DNA of 64,000 nucleotides from Oscillospiraceae bacterium. Lineage in GTDB: Bacteria; Bacillota; Clostridia; Oscillospirales; CAG-272. Below, one piece after another: positions 33,189 through 40,045 of the stretch. The notes beneath the pieces are model-generated. The model was not told the DNA's origin, did not search any database, and saw nothing but the letters and a program-made list of their open reading frames with translations. The position numbers were made by a program, and so were the translations under genes. Positions within the stretch are counted from its first letter, which is position 1. Every line of letters begins with the position of its first letter. Location: NCBI GenBank assembly GCA_015064735.1, contig SVRP01000008.1:1-64000 (forward strand), written 5' to 3'.

Positions 33189-33983
33189 ATGAGAAATGAA
33201 ATGATAGAAAACAAAAAGTACGACATATCAGAAGAATTAATTAAAAATATATTAAATGATTATTCCAAAACTTGTGGGGTTTCTACTTTTAAAGGAGACA
33301 TCATCATTACCAACGAAATGTCAAGGATATATTTTGAAACAAGAAAAGATCTAACCGATCAAAGCAACACAAAATATAATGAACTCGAACAATTACACGG
33401 ATTTATCATACCTCCTAAAGAAATCTCTGGAACATTTACTATAGTTTTAAACGAAGATTTTGTCTACGAGTCTGAAGAAAGCTTTTGGATAGGAACCCTT
33501 GTACACGAGGCTGTACATACGAATGATTACATAGATTATTTAATCAAACTCAAATCAAACTCGTATGACGAATTATTTGATAAAGATTCACATGATTGTT
33601 TTAAATTTTGGACGGAATTTCATGCCCGAGCGATAGGTTTGTATTTCCAACGTAAATATTTAAGTGATAACATAAATAGCAAAGAATACCTAGAATATAT
33701 TATTCAAACAGAGTTTGTGTTTCGTATGAACTATATGATAAATAATATTCGTGCTACTAATGATTCTGCCCAAAAAAATTATGAACTTGCAACTTTTCTA
33801 GGACGGTTAGCGACATGGCAGTACTTGTATCCACACGAGTTTTCTGGTGATTTTATTAGACGAACAACTAGCATGGTTCCATGGTTCGAAGAATTATTCT
33901 CTCTTTTAACTAAATATGATTCCTTAGAAAAGATTTTTCCTCACTTTGAAAAAATACAAACTATTCTCAATACTTGTTTTTGA
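33189..33983 (+). CDS. HExxH protein, putative zinc metallopeptidase-like
   Basis: About 264 residues; the start could be ATG at 33189 or 33201, or TTG at 33177 overlapping the HNH stop. A VHEAVH motif (HExxH) in the middle, followed about 40 residues later by WTEFHARAIG, resembles the zinc site of ImmA/IrrE-like or related zincins, with a possible third ligand Glu or His in TEFHA. The rest is helical. In an island with a recombinase and a nuclease it may regulate excision by proteolysis, as ImmA does, but that is inference. Confidence 0.6.
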   Translation: MRNEMIENKKYDISEELIKNILNDYSKTCGVSTFKGDIIITNEMSRIYFETRKDLTDQSNTKYNELEQLHGFIIPPKEISGTFTIVLNEDFVYESEESFWIGTLVHEAVHTNDYIDYLIKLKSNSYDELFDKDSHDCFKFWTEFHARAIGLYFQRKYLSDNINSKEYLEYIIQTEFVFRMNYMINNIRATNDSAQKNYELATFLGRLATWQYLYPHEFSGDFIRRTTSMVPWFEELFSLLTKYDSLEKIFPHFEKIQTILNTCF

Positions 33984-34107
33984 TGCTCGTTATTTTCACG
34001 AAGAAGTTTGCAGTTTGGTAGACCATATCCGTTTCTATTAACTCCAGCAGTTCTCCTATCGCTGTGTCCTTTTTACTTGTACCATCGACATATATATAAG
34101 TATTTTA
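33967..34107 (-). pseudogene. Short relic, possibly of an Rpn-type transposase
   Basis: On the minus strand an open stretch without a start codon reads YIYVDGTSKKDTAIGELLEL and ends at a stop (33967-33969), preceded by an in-frame stop. The YVDGT-(K/R)xxxxIGxLL pattern recalls the C-terminal part of PD-(D/E)XK (Rpn) transposases. Too short to be sure; it overlaps the end of the HExxH gene. Confidence 0.3.
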
Positions 34108-34195
34108 CGAGGTGTTAAATTCCACAAAAAATAAGACTTAAATATTAAGTTCAAGTCAGACATATAAAATTAACAATTGTTTTTTTTGAAAAAAG

Positions 34196-34290
34196 CAAAA
34201 AAGGGCAGATTTTGAGATGAAAAACTCTCAAAATCTGCCCTAATTTTTGTTGTGCAGGGGTTCGAATCCCTGACAACCCTCGAAAACACC
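34196..34290. terminator. Strong hairpin followed by a T-arm look-alike
   Basis: GGGCAGATTTTGAG (34203-34216) pairs perfectly with CTCAAAATCTGCCC (34227-34240) and is followed by TAATTTTTG, an intrinsic terminator for the rightward island genes. Immediately after it comes AGGGGTTCGAATCCCT (34256-34271), shaped like a tRNA T-arm. Confidence 0.75.
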
Positions 34291-34352
34291 CATTGGCATC
34301 TATTTGTTTTCAACCTGATTTTTGGGATAAAAACCCAGAATCTTTATGAGGG

Positions 34353-34534
34353 CTACTAGGGTACTCGCCTTTGGCGAGAATTCTTCGCCGAGCCTCCCGT
34401 GAGCGAGCTCCCGTCGGCTTTCGGCTCGAATGCGAACCTAATTCCGCTACACCTTCGGTGTGCGGAGCTACGCTCGGCACACCAGTACCCCAGCCAACGC
34501 AAAAAGGACGCCGATTGGCGTCCTTTGCGTTGGC
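34353..34534 (+). repeat. tRNA-Gln-end module, right end of the recombinase island
   Basis: Starts CTAGGGTACTCGCC, contains CGAATGCGAACCTAATTCC, and ends CCCCAGCCAACGCAAAAAGG plus the GACGCC-GATT-GGCGTC hairpin. The end is shared with 31396-31440. The hairpin also terminates the real tRNA-Gln gene on the opposite strand, so CCCCAGCCA occurs on both sides of it as an inverted pair. Confidence 0.65.
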
Positions 34535-34606
34535 TGGGGCACTAGGATTCGAACCTAGGTAATGACGGAGTCAGAGTCCGTTGCCTTACCGCTTGGCGAT
34601 GCCCCA
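34531..34606 (-). tRNA. tRNA-Gln(CTG)
   Basis: A full cloverleaf can be drawn: acceptor TGGGGCA/TGCCCCA, anticodon stem ACGGA/TCCGT with loop CTCTGAC (anticodon CTG), T-arm CTAGG-TTCGAAT-CCTAG, discriminator G and encoded CCA. A terminator hairpin follows at 34498-34530. It lies at the right border of the recombinase island. Confidence 0.95.
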
Positions 34607-34618
34607 TTGACAAACGCT

Positions 34619-34647
34619 ATTATAACAGAATAGTCGAGCTTTGTCAA
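34619..34647 (-). promoter_or_regulatory. Promoter of tRNA-Gln
   Basis: Minus strand TTGACA (34642-34647), 17-bp spacer, TATAAT (34619-34624); perfect consensus, 12 bp before the tRNA 5' end. Confidence 0.92.
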
Positions 34648-34697
34648 TAGCTTTTTTAAGAATTTTTCCTTATTTTTGAAAATTTTTTATCTTCTTA

Positions 34698-34726
34698 TTG
34701 AATTACTATTCTTCATGTGTTATAAT
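34698..34726 (+). promoter_or_regulatory. Promoter of tRNA-Arg
   Basis: TTGAAT (34698-34703), 17-bp spacer, TATAAT (34721-34726), divergent from the tRNA-Gln promoter. Confidence 0.85.
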
Positions 34727-34761
34727 ATTATGTGCGCGACATTTGCGCTCTATACAAAAAT

Positions 34762-34838
34762 CTACCCGTGGCACAGCTGGATAGCGCGTCAGACTCCGAC
34801 TCTGAAGGTCAACGGTTCAAATCCGTTCGGGTAGGCCA
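34762..34838 (+). tRNA. tRNA-Arg(CCG)
   Basis: 77 nt with encoded CCA. Acceptor CTACCCG/CGGGTAG, anticodon stem TCAGA/TCTGA with loop CTCCGAC (anticodon CCG), T-arm AACGG-TTCAAAT-CCGTT. The D-stem GCAC/GCGC has one A-C mismatch. Confidence 0.94.
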
Positions 34839-34876
34839 AAAATCGACAAGTTTCGACAGAAGCTTGTCGATTTTTA
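34839..34876 (+). terminator. Terminator of tRNA-Arg
   Basis: AAATCGACAAG pairs with CTTGTCGATTT with a TTTTT-type tail, directly after the tRNA. The same stem recurs at 35065-35103. Confidence 0.85.
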
Positions 34877-34884
34877 CTTCTTCA

Positions 34885-35108
34885 CTCTTATCTCTTCACT
34901 TTTCACTCTTCTCTCGCGAAACTTGTCGATTAGGTAATAGGTAAAAGTGAAGAGTGAAAAGGTGTTAGAGAAGTTTTTCTCCCAATGGTCGAAAAGCACT
35001 TAATTATATGTGGGTTCAAATCCTTCGGTTAAAAAGGTAAAATATCTTTTTTATCTCCCATAGACAAAAATCGACAAGTCTCTGTTTAAACTTGTCGATT
35101 TTTTCTTT
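34885..35108 (+). repeat. Decayed copy of a tRNA 3' end plus terminator
   Basis: Contains AGTGAAGAGTGAAAAG words (as in the 149-bp repeats), TTTTCTCCCAATGGTCGAAA, GGGTTCAAATCCTTCGG (T-arm look-alike), AAAATATCTTTTTT and a terminator AAATCGACAAG/CTTGTCGATTT like that of tRNA-Arg. The order mirrors 29965-30050. No functional tRNA can be folded. Confidence 0.6.
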
Positions 35109-35115
35109 TTTACTA

Positions 35116-35481
35116 TTACCTCTTCGCCTTTCTCTTACTAGCCTCAAAGCTTGCGTTTACAAGAAATTCTACAACATCGTCGGTAGCATCGGGTAAAATA
35201 ACCGATATCCAATGCAATTTATTCATATGATAGGCAGGATAAACCCCCTCCCCCTTGCCAAATGATCCGAACATCTCCACAGGGAGCTTGAGATTTACGA
35301 CATCGATCACCTCATCGCTCTCAAAGCCGAACTTACGTCGGGAAACAGACATAACTATGGCATACCACTTACGATTTTCGCTATGTCTGAACACCGCCGT
35401 CTTAAAATCCTCATCAAAGGGATAGTCGGGCATCGTGCCGTAGTTGTTTAAACAGATTTCAAAAAATGATTGTTTTGTCAT
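35116..35481 (-). CDS. MmcQ/YjbR family protein
   Basis: 121 residues. The YjbR fold is indicated by the N-terminal MTKQSFFEICLNNYGT, the FRHSENRKWYAIVM strand pair and HMNKLHWISVIL near the C-terminus. Members bind DNA in some reports, but the role is unproven. Its promoter (35517-35545) has a -35 box inside the first unit of palindrome array C. Confidence 0.88.
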   Translation of the reverse strand: MTKQSFFEICLNNYGTMPDYPFDEDFKTAVFRHSENRKWYAIVMSVSRRKFGFESDEVIDVVNLKLPVEMFGSFGKGEGVYPAYHMNKLHWISVILPDATDDVVEFLVNASFEASKRKAKR

Positions 35482-35516
35482 AATCCTATTCCCGTTAACT
35501 AAAACTATTCATGCGT

Positions 35517-35545
35517 ATTATAGCACAATATTACTTAAAAATCAA
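35517..35545 (-). promoter_or_regulatory. Promoter of the MmcQ/YjbR gene, abutting array C
   Basis: Minus strand TTGATT (35540-35545), 17-bp spacer, TATAAT (35517-35522). The TTG of the -35 box is the end of palindrome unit CAAGGC-TTAC-GCCTTG. Confidence 0.85.
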
Positions 35546-35630
35546 GGCGTAAGCCTTGTATATCACCCGCAACTTGTTGCGGAATATCACCGTGCTTCAG
35601 GTAGATACCCGACGGCGCGCGATGATTTCC
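35543..35630. repeat. Palindrome array C (two clear units plus remnants)
   Basis: CAAGGC-GTAA-GCCTTG (35543-35558), linker TATATCACC, CGCAAC-TT-GTTGCG (35568-35581), then GAATATCACC and degenerating sequence to about 35625. The first two units and linker equal the start of array B. Confidence 0.75.
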
Positions 35631-35689
35631 GAAACTATTAAAATCTGCACTAAAACAAACAAAACGCCCACCCGAGACTCCTTATTTTC

Positions 35690-35845
35690 TCCCTTGTCGC
35701 CCTCCCTCCCCCTCGCACCGCGAGCGGTCGGGCTCCAATCCATCGCCGTTTTGCGAAGCAAAACGGCGCTTCTGAGGGCAAAGCCCTCTTCCGCCAAAAC
35801 AAAAAGGACACCCTTGGTGTCCTTTTTGTTTTGGCTTAAACGGGT
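35690..35845 (+). repeat. Composite repeat with Ser-tRNA-end look-alike and terminator
   Basis: GGGCTCCAATCC (T-arm-like), hairpin CCGTTTTGC-GAA-GCAAAACGG, hairpin GAGGGC-AAA-GCCCTC, then CTTCCGCCA followed by the terminator AAAAGGACACC-CTT-GGTGTCCTTTTT (35810-35833). The layout matches other tRNA-end modules here. The rest of the gap to 35929 shows nothing else. Confidence 0.55.
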
Positions 35846-35929
35846 AAAAAGGTGTCTAAACAGGGGTAAAAACGAACAAAAGGTGCGTGATTTTCGTTTG
35901 TGTATTCATTAGGCGAATTGGGGATTTTC

Positions 35930-36160
35930 TCATTCTATGTCATAGTCTTCATAGCAATTAAGTAATACTTCACAATCGCAATAGCCGCCCATATCATTGA
36001 TTTCCTCAATAACGTTTTCAAACAACTCTGCTGAAATATTTTTCCGGAGCCATTGTTCTGTATGACGCAGAGTGTGGTCACAACCACAAGCCTCCAAATG
36101 ATCTTCCAAATATGCAAATAATTTTTGCACACTCTCTTCAGACAGAATATAGTTAGCCAT
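35930..36160 (-). CDS. DUF2695 protein
   Basis: 76 residues with the DUF2695 hallmarks GCDHTLRHTEQWL and MGGYCDCEVLLNC. The paired cysteines suggest a metal site. Function is unknown. The gene follows a GGAGG ribosome-binding site and a promoter at 36198-36226 whose -35 box overlaps the first unit of palindrome array B. Confidence 0.87.
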   Translation of the reverse strand: MANYILSEESVQKLFAYLEDHLEACGCDHTLRHTEQWLRKNISAELFENVIEEINDMGGYCDCEVLLNCYEDYDIE

Positions 36161-36197
36161 ATTAGTATCCTCCGTAATATTCTGATTTATCAGTTAG

Positions 36198-36226
36198 ATT
36201 ATACCACACTTTTGTAAATAAATCAA
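36198..36226 (-). promoter_or_regulatory. Promoter of the DUF2695 gene, abutting array B
   Basis: Minus strand TTGATT (36221-36226), 17-bp spacer, TATAAT (36198-36203). As at 35540, TTG of the -35 box is the end of the CAAGGC-TTAC-GCCTTG palindrome. Confidence 0.87.
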
Positions 36227-36410
36227 GGCGTAAGCCTTGTATATCACCCGCAACTTGTTGCGGTATATCATCAACGGCTTGCCGTTGTATATCATCAAGC
36301 CGCAGGAGAATCCAGCCCCAAAGGGGCTGATGAGATGCAAGGGCGCAAGGCGCCCTTGATGATATACGCCGCACTTCGTGCGGCGATGATATGCCAAGCC
36401 TGCGGCTTGG
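36224..36410. repeat. Palindrome array B (eight units)
   Basis: Units in order: CAAGGC-GTAA-GCCTTG, CGCAAC-TT-GTTGCG, AACGGC-TT-GCCGTT, half unit AAGCCGCAGG, CAGCCCC-AAA-GGGGCTG, CAAGGGCGC-AAG-GCGCCCTTG, CGCCGCAC-TTC-GTGCGGCG and CCAAGCC-TGC-GGCTTGG. Linkers are TATATCACC/TATATCATC on the left and ATGATATAC/ATGATATG on the right of the half unit, again an overall dyad. All units except the half unit are perfect palindromes with 2-4-base centres. Confidence 0.88.
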
Positions 36411-36450
36411 ATAAAAAAATCCTCGTTCTTTGGAACGAGGATTTTTTGGC
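36411..36450. terminator. Terminator after the 304-residue protein gene
   Basis: AAAAAATCCTCGTTC pairs with GAACGAGGATTTTTT (36414-36447), a 15-bp stem with a 4-base loop, working in either direction; it directly adjoins array B. Confidence 0.88.
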
Positions 36451-36476
36451 AAATGACTGTAATTTTGATACAAATA

Positions 36477-37391
36477 TCAATGAAAAAAGGTTTCCAGATA
36501 AACAGATTTTCTTATCATTTCTTTTGCAAAATTCGATGCAGGATTGTGCATCAGTTCTAAAACCATTTTTGTCTCGTTCTCTGCCGTTTCTTCACAAAAA
36601 AACTTTATGGGAACATTTTCTTCGTTTAGGAGATCACGCACTTTGTGTTCCGGGAAATCAAGGAGAACTCTGCGGTGACATTCATCGAGATTGAAAGAAA
36701 AATTGATTCCAAAAGAGATCGGTTTGCACAGAAAAACACCCGCTCTGCCATTGTAATTTCCTTTAATCTCAACAGTCCCCACATCGTGATTTCCTTTTGG
36801 AACATTTCTCAAAAACAACCATATTACAGTAAGAACAGGCGAGTTCAAAACTTCTTCGTTGCTTTTAGGGGGAGAAGACAGCTTTTCTGTCACGGCAAGA
36901 AGCCGTCCCTCGTACACAGCGTCAAGAACCACGAAGCCATAATACGCTTCCTCTGCTTCATACCAAGACACAGTACCTTTAGATAGTCGTTTTATCTTAT
37001 TGTGAGCTGAAACCTTACGCTTTCTTAATGTTTTTCTTTTTGTTTTAAGGGCTTTTTGAAATTGCAAAAGCTTATCTTTCCGTTCGGCAAGTTCTGCCTT
37101 TGAAAATCCGAGAGAACGATAATACATTATATTTTCGTCACGATCAATGATTTCATTTACCCTCAAAAGAATAGCCTCCGACTGCGTCCCCAAAGTCCAT
37201 TCTGCTTTTGCAAGAGCAAAATAAACATTATGCGGGAGGTTCTGTTCTCCGTTGAATCGACTGCAGTATTTTTCAAGTAAAAATGGGGTTATGACAGAAG
37301 GGTCACTACCGGCATCGTACAGATCAATATATTCATCATACACCTCGCAAAATTCATCTGATTGCGTTAGATCTATTCCCCAAAATGCCAT
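36477..37391 (-). CDS. Hypothetical protein with DUF4259-like N-terminus
   Basis: 304 residues. The first 45 (FWGIDLTQSDEFCEVYDEYI) resemble the start of DUF4259/immunity-like proteins. Residues 105-135 are strongly basic and helical (ALKTKRKTLRKRKVSAHNKI), and the remainder is beta-rich without known motif. GGAGG and a TATAAT promoter (37423-37451) precede it. Such proteins often accompany toxins or phage defence, but no partner gene is adjacent on the same strand. Confidence 0.55.
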   Translation of the reverse strand: MAFWGIDLTQSDEFCEVYDEYIDLYDAGSDPSVITPFLLEKYCSRFNGEQNLPHNVYFALAKAEWTLGTQSEAILLRVNEIIDRDENIMYYRSLGFSKAELAERKDKLLQFQKALKTKRKTLRKRKVSAHNKIKRLSKGTVSWYEAEEAYYGFVVLDAVYEGRLLAVTEKLSSPPKSNEEVLNSPVLTVIWLFLRNVPKGNHDVGTVEIKGNYNGRAGVFLCKPISFGINFSFNLDECHRRVLLDFPEHKVRDLLNEENVPIKFFCEETAENETKMVLELMHNPASNFAKEMIRKSVYLETFFH

Positions 37392-37422
37392 AGCTACTCC
37401 TCCGTAAAAACTTACACGATAA

Positions 37423-37451
37423 TTATATCACAAAACAACAAAAACCGCAAT
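37423..37451 (-). promoter_or_regulatory. Promoter of the 304-residue protein gene
   Basis: Minus strand TTGCGG (37446-37451), 17-bp spacer, TATAAT (37423-37428). The -35 box is part of the terminator stem at 37443-37476. Confidence 0.7.
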
Positions 37452-37476
37452 CCCTTTGTATCAGAATTGCGGTTTA
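37443..37476 (-). terminator. Terminator after the PD-(D/E)XK gene
   Basis: AAACCGCAAT (37443-37452) pairs with ATTGCGGTTT (37467-37476); on the minus strand it is followed by TTTGTTGTTTT. It ends the nuclease-ATPase operon. Confidence 0.75.
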
Positions 37477-37479
37477 TGT

Positions 37480-37495
37480 TTGGCGGAGAAGGAGC
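37480..37495. repeat. 16-bp copy of the tRNA-Ser 3' end
   Basis: TTTGGCGGAGAAGGAG is identical to 40044-40059, the complement of the tRNA-Ser(GCT) 3' end, in the same orientation. The two copies flank the ATPase-nuclease pair, as expected for attachment-site repeats, although similar tRNA-end fragments recur in this region without an integrase. Confidence 0.6.
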
Positions 37496-37534
37496 AAATT
37501 GTGTTATGTACACAACTGAATAATTGCCTAAATA

Positions 37535-38206
37535 TCAACTTACAGTTTTTAACCACTCTGAAAATTCAGCAACAGTTAAAACTCGTATTTCATCATATAA
37601 ATAGTCATTTCTATTAGCATCTTTTCGTTTTGTTAGTCTTTTAAAAGATTTTCTGATATCAGAAATACGATTATTAGTAACTTCACAACCAGCGACATCA
37701 GCCATGGCGTCTTCTAGTCCCTCTGCACCGTCTTCATCTATAACAGCAGTAAATGTTACTTTAGCCTGCTTGCCCGATGTATAATTGTCACAAATGGGAA
37801 GAATTTGTTTTTCTAAGGTAATGTAACTTTCAATAGCTTTCATGCGTATAGACATTATCAACTCTTGAATTTTTCTATCTTGATTTTCCCAAAAAAGATT
37901 CCAATAATCTTCACACACTGTTTTACTATGTTTACACGTTCCTATTTCGGGGTTGAATTTATCCTTGGTAATTTTCTGCTTAAAACCAGATTTAAATTCA
38001 ACTAATTGAGTATTATTTCCTTCCAAAAATATACCGTCGGCTGATGTGGATGTACTATACAATTTTGATATTTCATCAAAATTGTATATTTCAATTGGAC
38101 TTTCAACTAAAATTACTCCTGCATCGCTTTTAGATGCATTTGAAATTGTTGTTTTATAATGATCCCAATTGTCTTGTGCAAATTTGGTCAAATTTTTTGA
38201 AATCAT
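37535..38206 (-). CDS. Putative PD-(D/E)XK nuclease-like effector
   Basis: 223 residues. The stretch ADGIFLEGNNTQLVEFKSG gives Asp57, Glu70 and Lys72 in the D-x(12)-E-x-K spacing of PD-(D/E)XK nucleases, on two predicted adjacent strands, preceded by a helix. Near residue 95 comes CKHSKTVCEDYW and then helices with few known features; the C-terminus holds basic clusters (KSFKRLTKRKD). It begins 2 bp after the ATPase stop, so the two are co-transcribed and translationally linked. I know no named family for it. The likely role is a nuclease triggered by the ATPase partner. Confidence 0.6.
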   Translation of the reverse strand: MISKNLTKFAQDNWDHYKTTISNASKSDAGVILVESPIEIYNFDEISKLYSTSTSADGIFLEGNNTQLVEFKSGFKQKITKDKFNPEIGTCKHSKTVCEDYWNLFWENQDRKIQELIMSIRMKAIESYITLEKQILPICDNYTSGKQAKVTFTAVIDEDGAEGLEDAMADVAGCEVTNNRISDIRKSFKRLTKRKDANRNDYLYDEIRVLTVAEFSEWLKTVS

Positions 38207-38208
38207 AA

Positions 38209-39681
38209 TTATTCTCCAGAATCCTTCAAATACTGATTACGCAAAACTTTCACCTCGGAAAAATACTGGAGAAAATCTTGATAAATCGAACCAATATCAT
38301 CATTTATGCAAGAATAATCAACATGACCATCCTCTGTTGCTTCTGTACGATAGAAATTTGTTTTATCTTCTATGCTATATTTTCTCATATATGCATCTAG
38401 AGCTAAAACAAAATTTGAACTATGTGTTGTTAAAACAATATTGACATCTAATTCCTTAACCAGTAATACTATCATTTCGGCAAAACGATTTTGCCAAGAA
38501 GGATGCAGATGAGCTTCCGGTTCATCAAGAATGAGAATTGTTTCTTTTCCTAAATACCCTTTTTCAAGCAATATTTTTATAATAGAAAACATTTTTGAAC
38601 CAGTTGCCAAATTAGATACTTTTAATTTTTTTCCATTTCGAACATAAAAATCTCCACTTGAAGAAAACTCGAATGTTCCCGGAATAATGGAATCTATATC
38701 TTGCTTGATTTTTTTGAAATTATCATCAATTAATGTTTGTTCAAATATCGATGGTTGATTTGAATCACGTAAAACATACCGCAATTTTTGATTGTGCGTA
38801 ATAATGTTATTTGGGTTCAAAATGCTTTCCGTATCAATCAGCATCGAACTACGTACAAATCTGCGTATAGGGGTTGTTTCATCAAAAATAAAGGGATTAT
38901 CAATAAACAATGCTTTTTTATAAGGAGAAGTGTAGAAAACAGGCTCTCCATTATTTTCGATGGAATTATTGACGATCTTCATGCTGAAACAACATTTGGA
39001 ATCATCTGTGATTTCTATTTCAGAGTTTTCAACATCAAAACTTGCAGGCTGAATCTGTCCGGAAAATTCAAGCTTTAGAGTTTGATTAATACTTTCACGT
39101 GCATAATCAATTAATTGAGAATCTTTATTAATTGCCGAAAACATATCAAATAAAATTGACTTCGCTTTAACAATTTGCTCGTCAATAATTTGACCGATGT
39201 TAGTTGTGGTTTCGGTTTCTCTTTTTCTTTCAATTATTCTGCGCACATAAAAACGAATATCTTTTACATTAATCAAATCTAAAGGAGAGATCTCTTCCAG
39301 TTCTTGCTGCAATTTGAACGCAAATTTTTCACATTCTGTCAGAGGAAGTTCATGTCTAAAGTCTCTTGAAAAAAGCGAAATCAATGCAGGGTATTTTCTC
39401 ATAAAGACGGTATTCTCACTATTTTCGTCAAAATCATTTGAACGAACAAAATACCTCATAAACTCCATTGTTTCAGCAACAGAATCTAACTGATTAACGA
39501 TATATTGGTTTCTGTCATAATTCGCTTTAGATGACAAATTGGAAACAGCATCTATCAGTGAATAAAGAGCTTTTCCTACGGTTGTTTTTCCAGAATTGTT
39601 TTTACCCGTAATAATAGTTAGACCATCTAGACACAAAGTTGAGTTATTAATCAAACCAATATTGTTTAATCTAATTTTCAT
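38209..39681 (-). CDS. AAA-family ATPase (OLD/ABC-type, AAA_15/AAA_21-like)
   Basis: 490 residues. Walker A GKNNSGKTT at 26-34, Walker B LILDEPEAHLHPSW and the switch TTHSSNF near the C-terminus are those of SMC/ABC-like P-loop ATPases used in OLD, Gabija, PARIS and retron defence systems. The middle 300 residues, helical and variable, form the arm and lid. There is no C-terminal TOPRIM domain; the partner nuclease gene downstream appears to supply the catalytic activity. The start is the ATG complementary to 39679-39681, behind TAGG. AT-rich compared with its neighbours, suggesting horizontal transfer. Confidence 0.85.
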   Translation of the reverse strand: MKIRLNNIGLINNSTLCLDGLTIITGKNNSGKTTVGKALYSLIDAVSNLSSKANYDRNQYIVNQLDSVAETMEFMRYFVRSNDFDENSENTVFMRKYPALISLFSRDFRHELPLTECEKFAFKLQQELEEISPLDLINVKDIRFYVRRIIERKRETETTTNIGQIIDEQIVKAKSILFDMFSAINKDSQLIDYARESINQTLKLEFSGQIQPASFDVENSEIEITDDSKCCFSMKIVNNSIENNGEPVFYTSPYKKALFIDNPFIFDETTPIRRFVRSSMLIDTESILNPNNIITHNQKLRYVLRDSNQPSIFEQTLIDDNFKKIKQDIDSIIPGTFEFSSSGDFYVRNGKKLKVSNLATGSKMFSIIKILLEKGYLGKETILILDEPEAHLHPSWQNRFAEMIVLLVKELDVNIVLTTHSSNFVLALDAYMRKYSIEDKTNFYRTEATEDGHVDYSCINDDIGSIYQDFLQYFSEVKVLRNQYLKDSGE

Positions 39682-39736
39682 TATATACACCTACTTTCTG
39701 TATATAGCTACTATGTATAAATAGTTAATCATAGAT

Positions 39737-39765
39737 ATTGTACCACAATTTCTTCTAAAAATCAA
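39737..39765 (-). promoter_or_regulatory. Promoter of the ATPase-nuclease operon
   Basis: Minus strand TTGATT (39760-39765), 17-bp spacer, TACAAT (39737-39742), 56 bp before the ATPase start. Confidence 0.7.
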
Positions 39766-39845
39766 TACAATTAAATCAATAAGTTATTTTCTCAAGATAT
39801 CGAATTTAGGTTCTGTTAAATGAATTTATATGTTTTTGATGTGAT

Positions 39846-40045
39846 AAAAAGTGAAAGCCCTTGCGAGCATAGTCGTCTCTCTCCCTCTCGGTCGAGATAC
39901 TCCTTTTCTCCTCCCATTCCGCCCTCGCTTCTTCACTCGCCGGGTGCGCTTCGGGCGGAATGCCCTTGCCGGTCCCCGGCGCTTCGAGTTCAAATCCCTT
40001 CGACAACAAAAAAATATGACCACCCTTTTGGGTGGTCATATTTTT
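39846..40045 (+). repeat. tRNA-Ser-end look-alike and terminator
   Basis: GCGCTTCGAGTTCAAATCCC (near 39980) imitates the T-arm of the neighbouring tRNA-Ser and is followed by the hairpin ATATGACCACCC-TTTT-GGGTGGTCATAT (40013-40042), which also terminates the real tRNA on the opposite strand. Upstream are further GC-rich hairpins (39900-39970). No gene seen between 39770 and 40045. Confidence 0.6.

Noticed and set aside
36224..36410. A CRISPR array
   Set aside because: The constant part is only about 9 bp and changes orientation midway, and the variable parts are perfect palindromes; no cas genes are near. It is described as a palindrome array instead.
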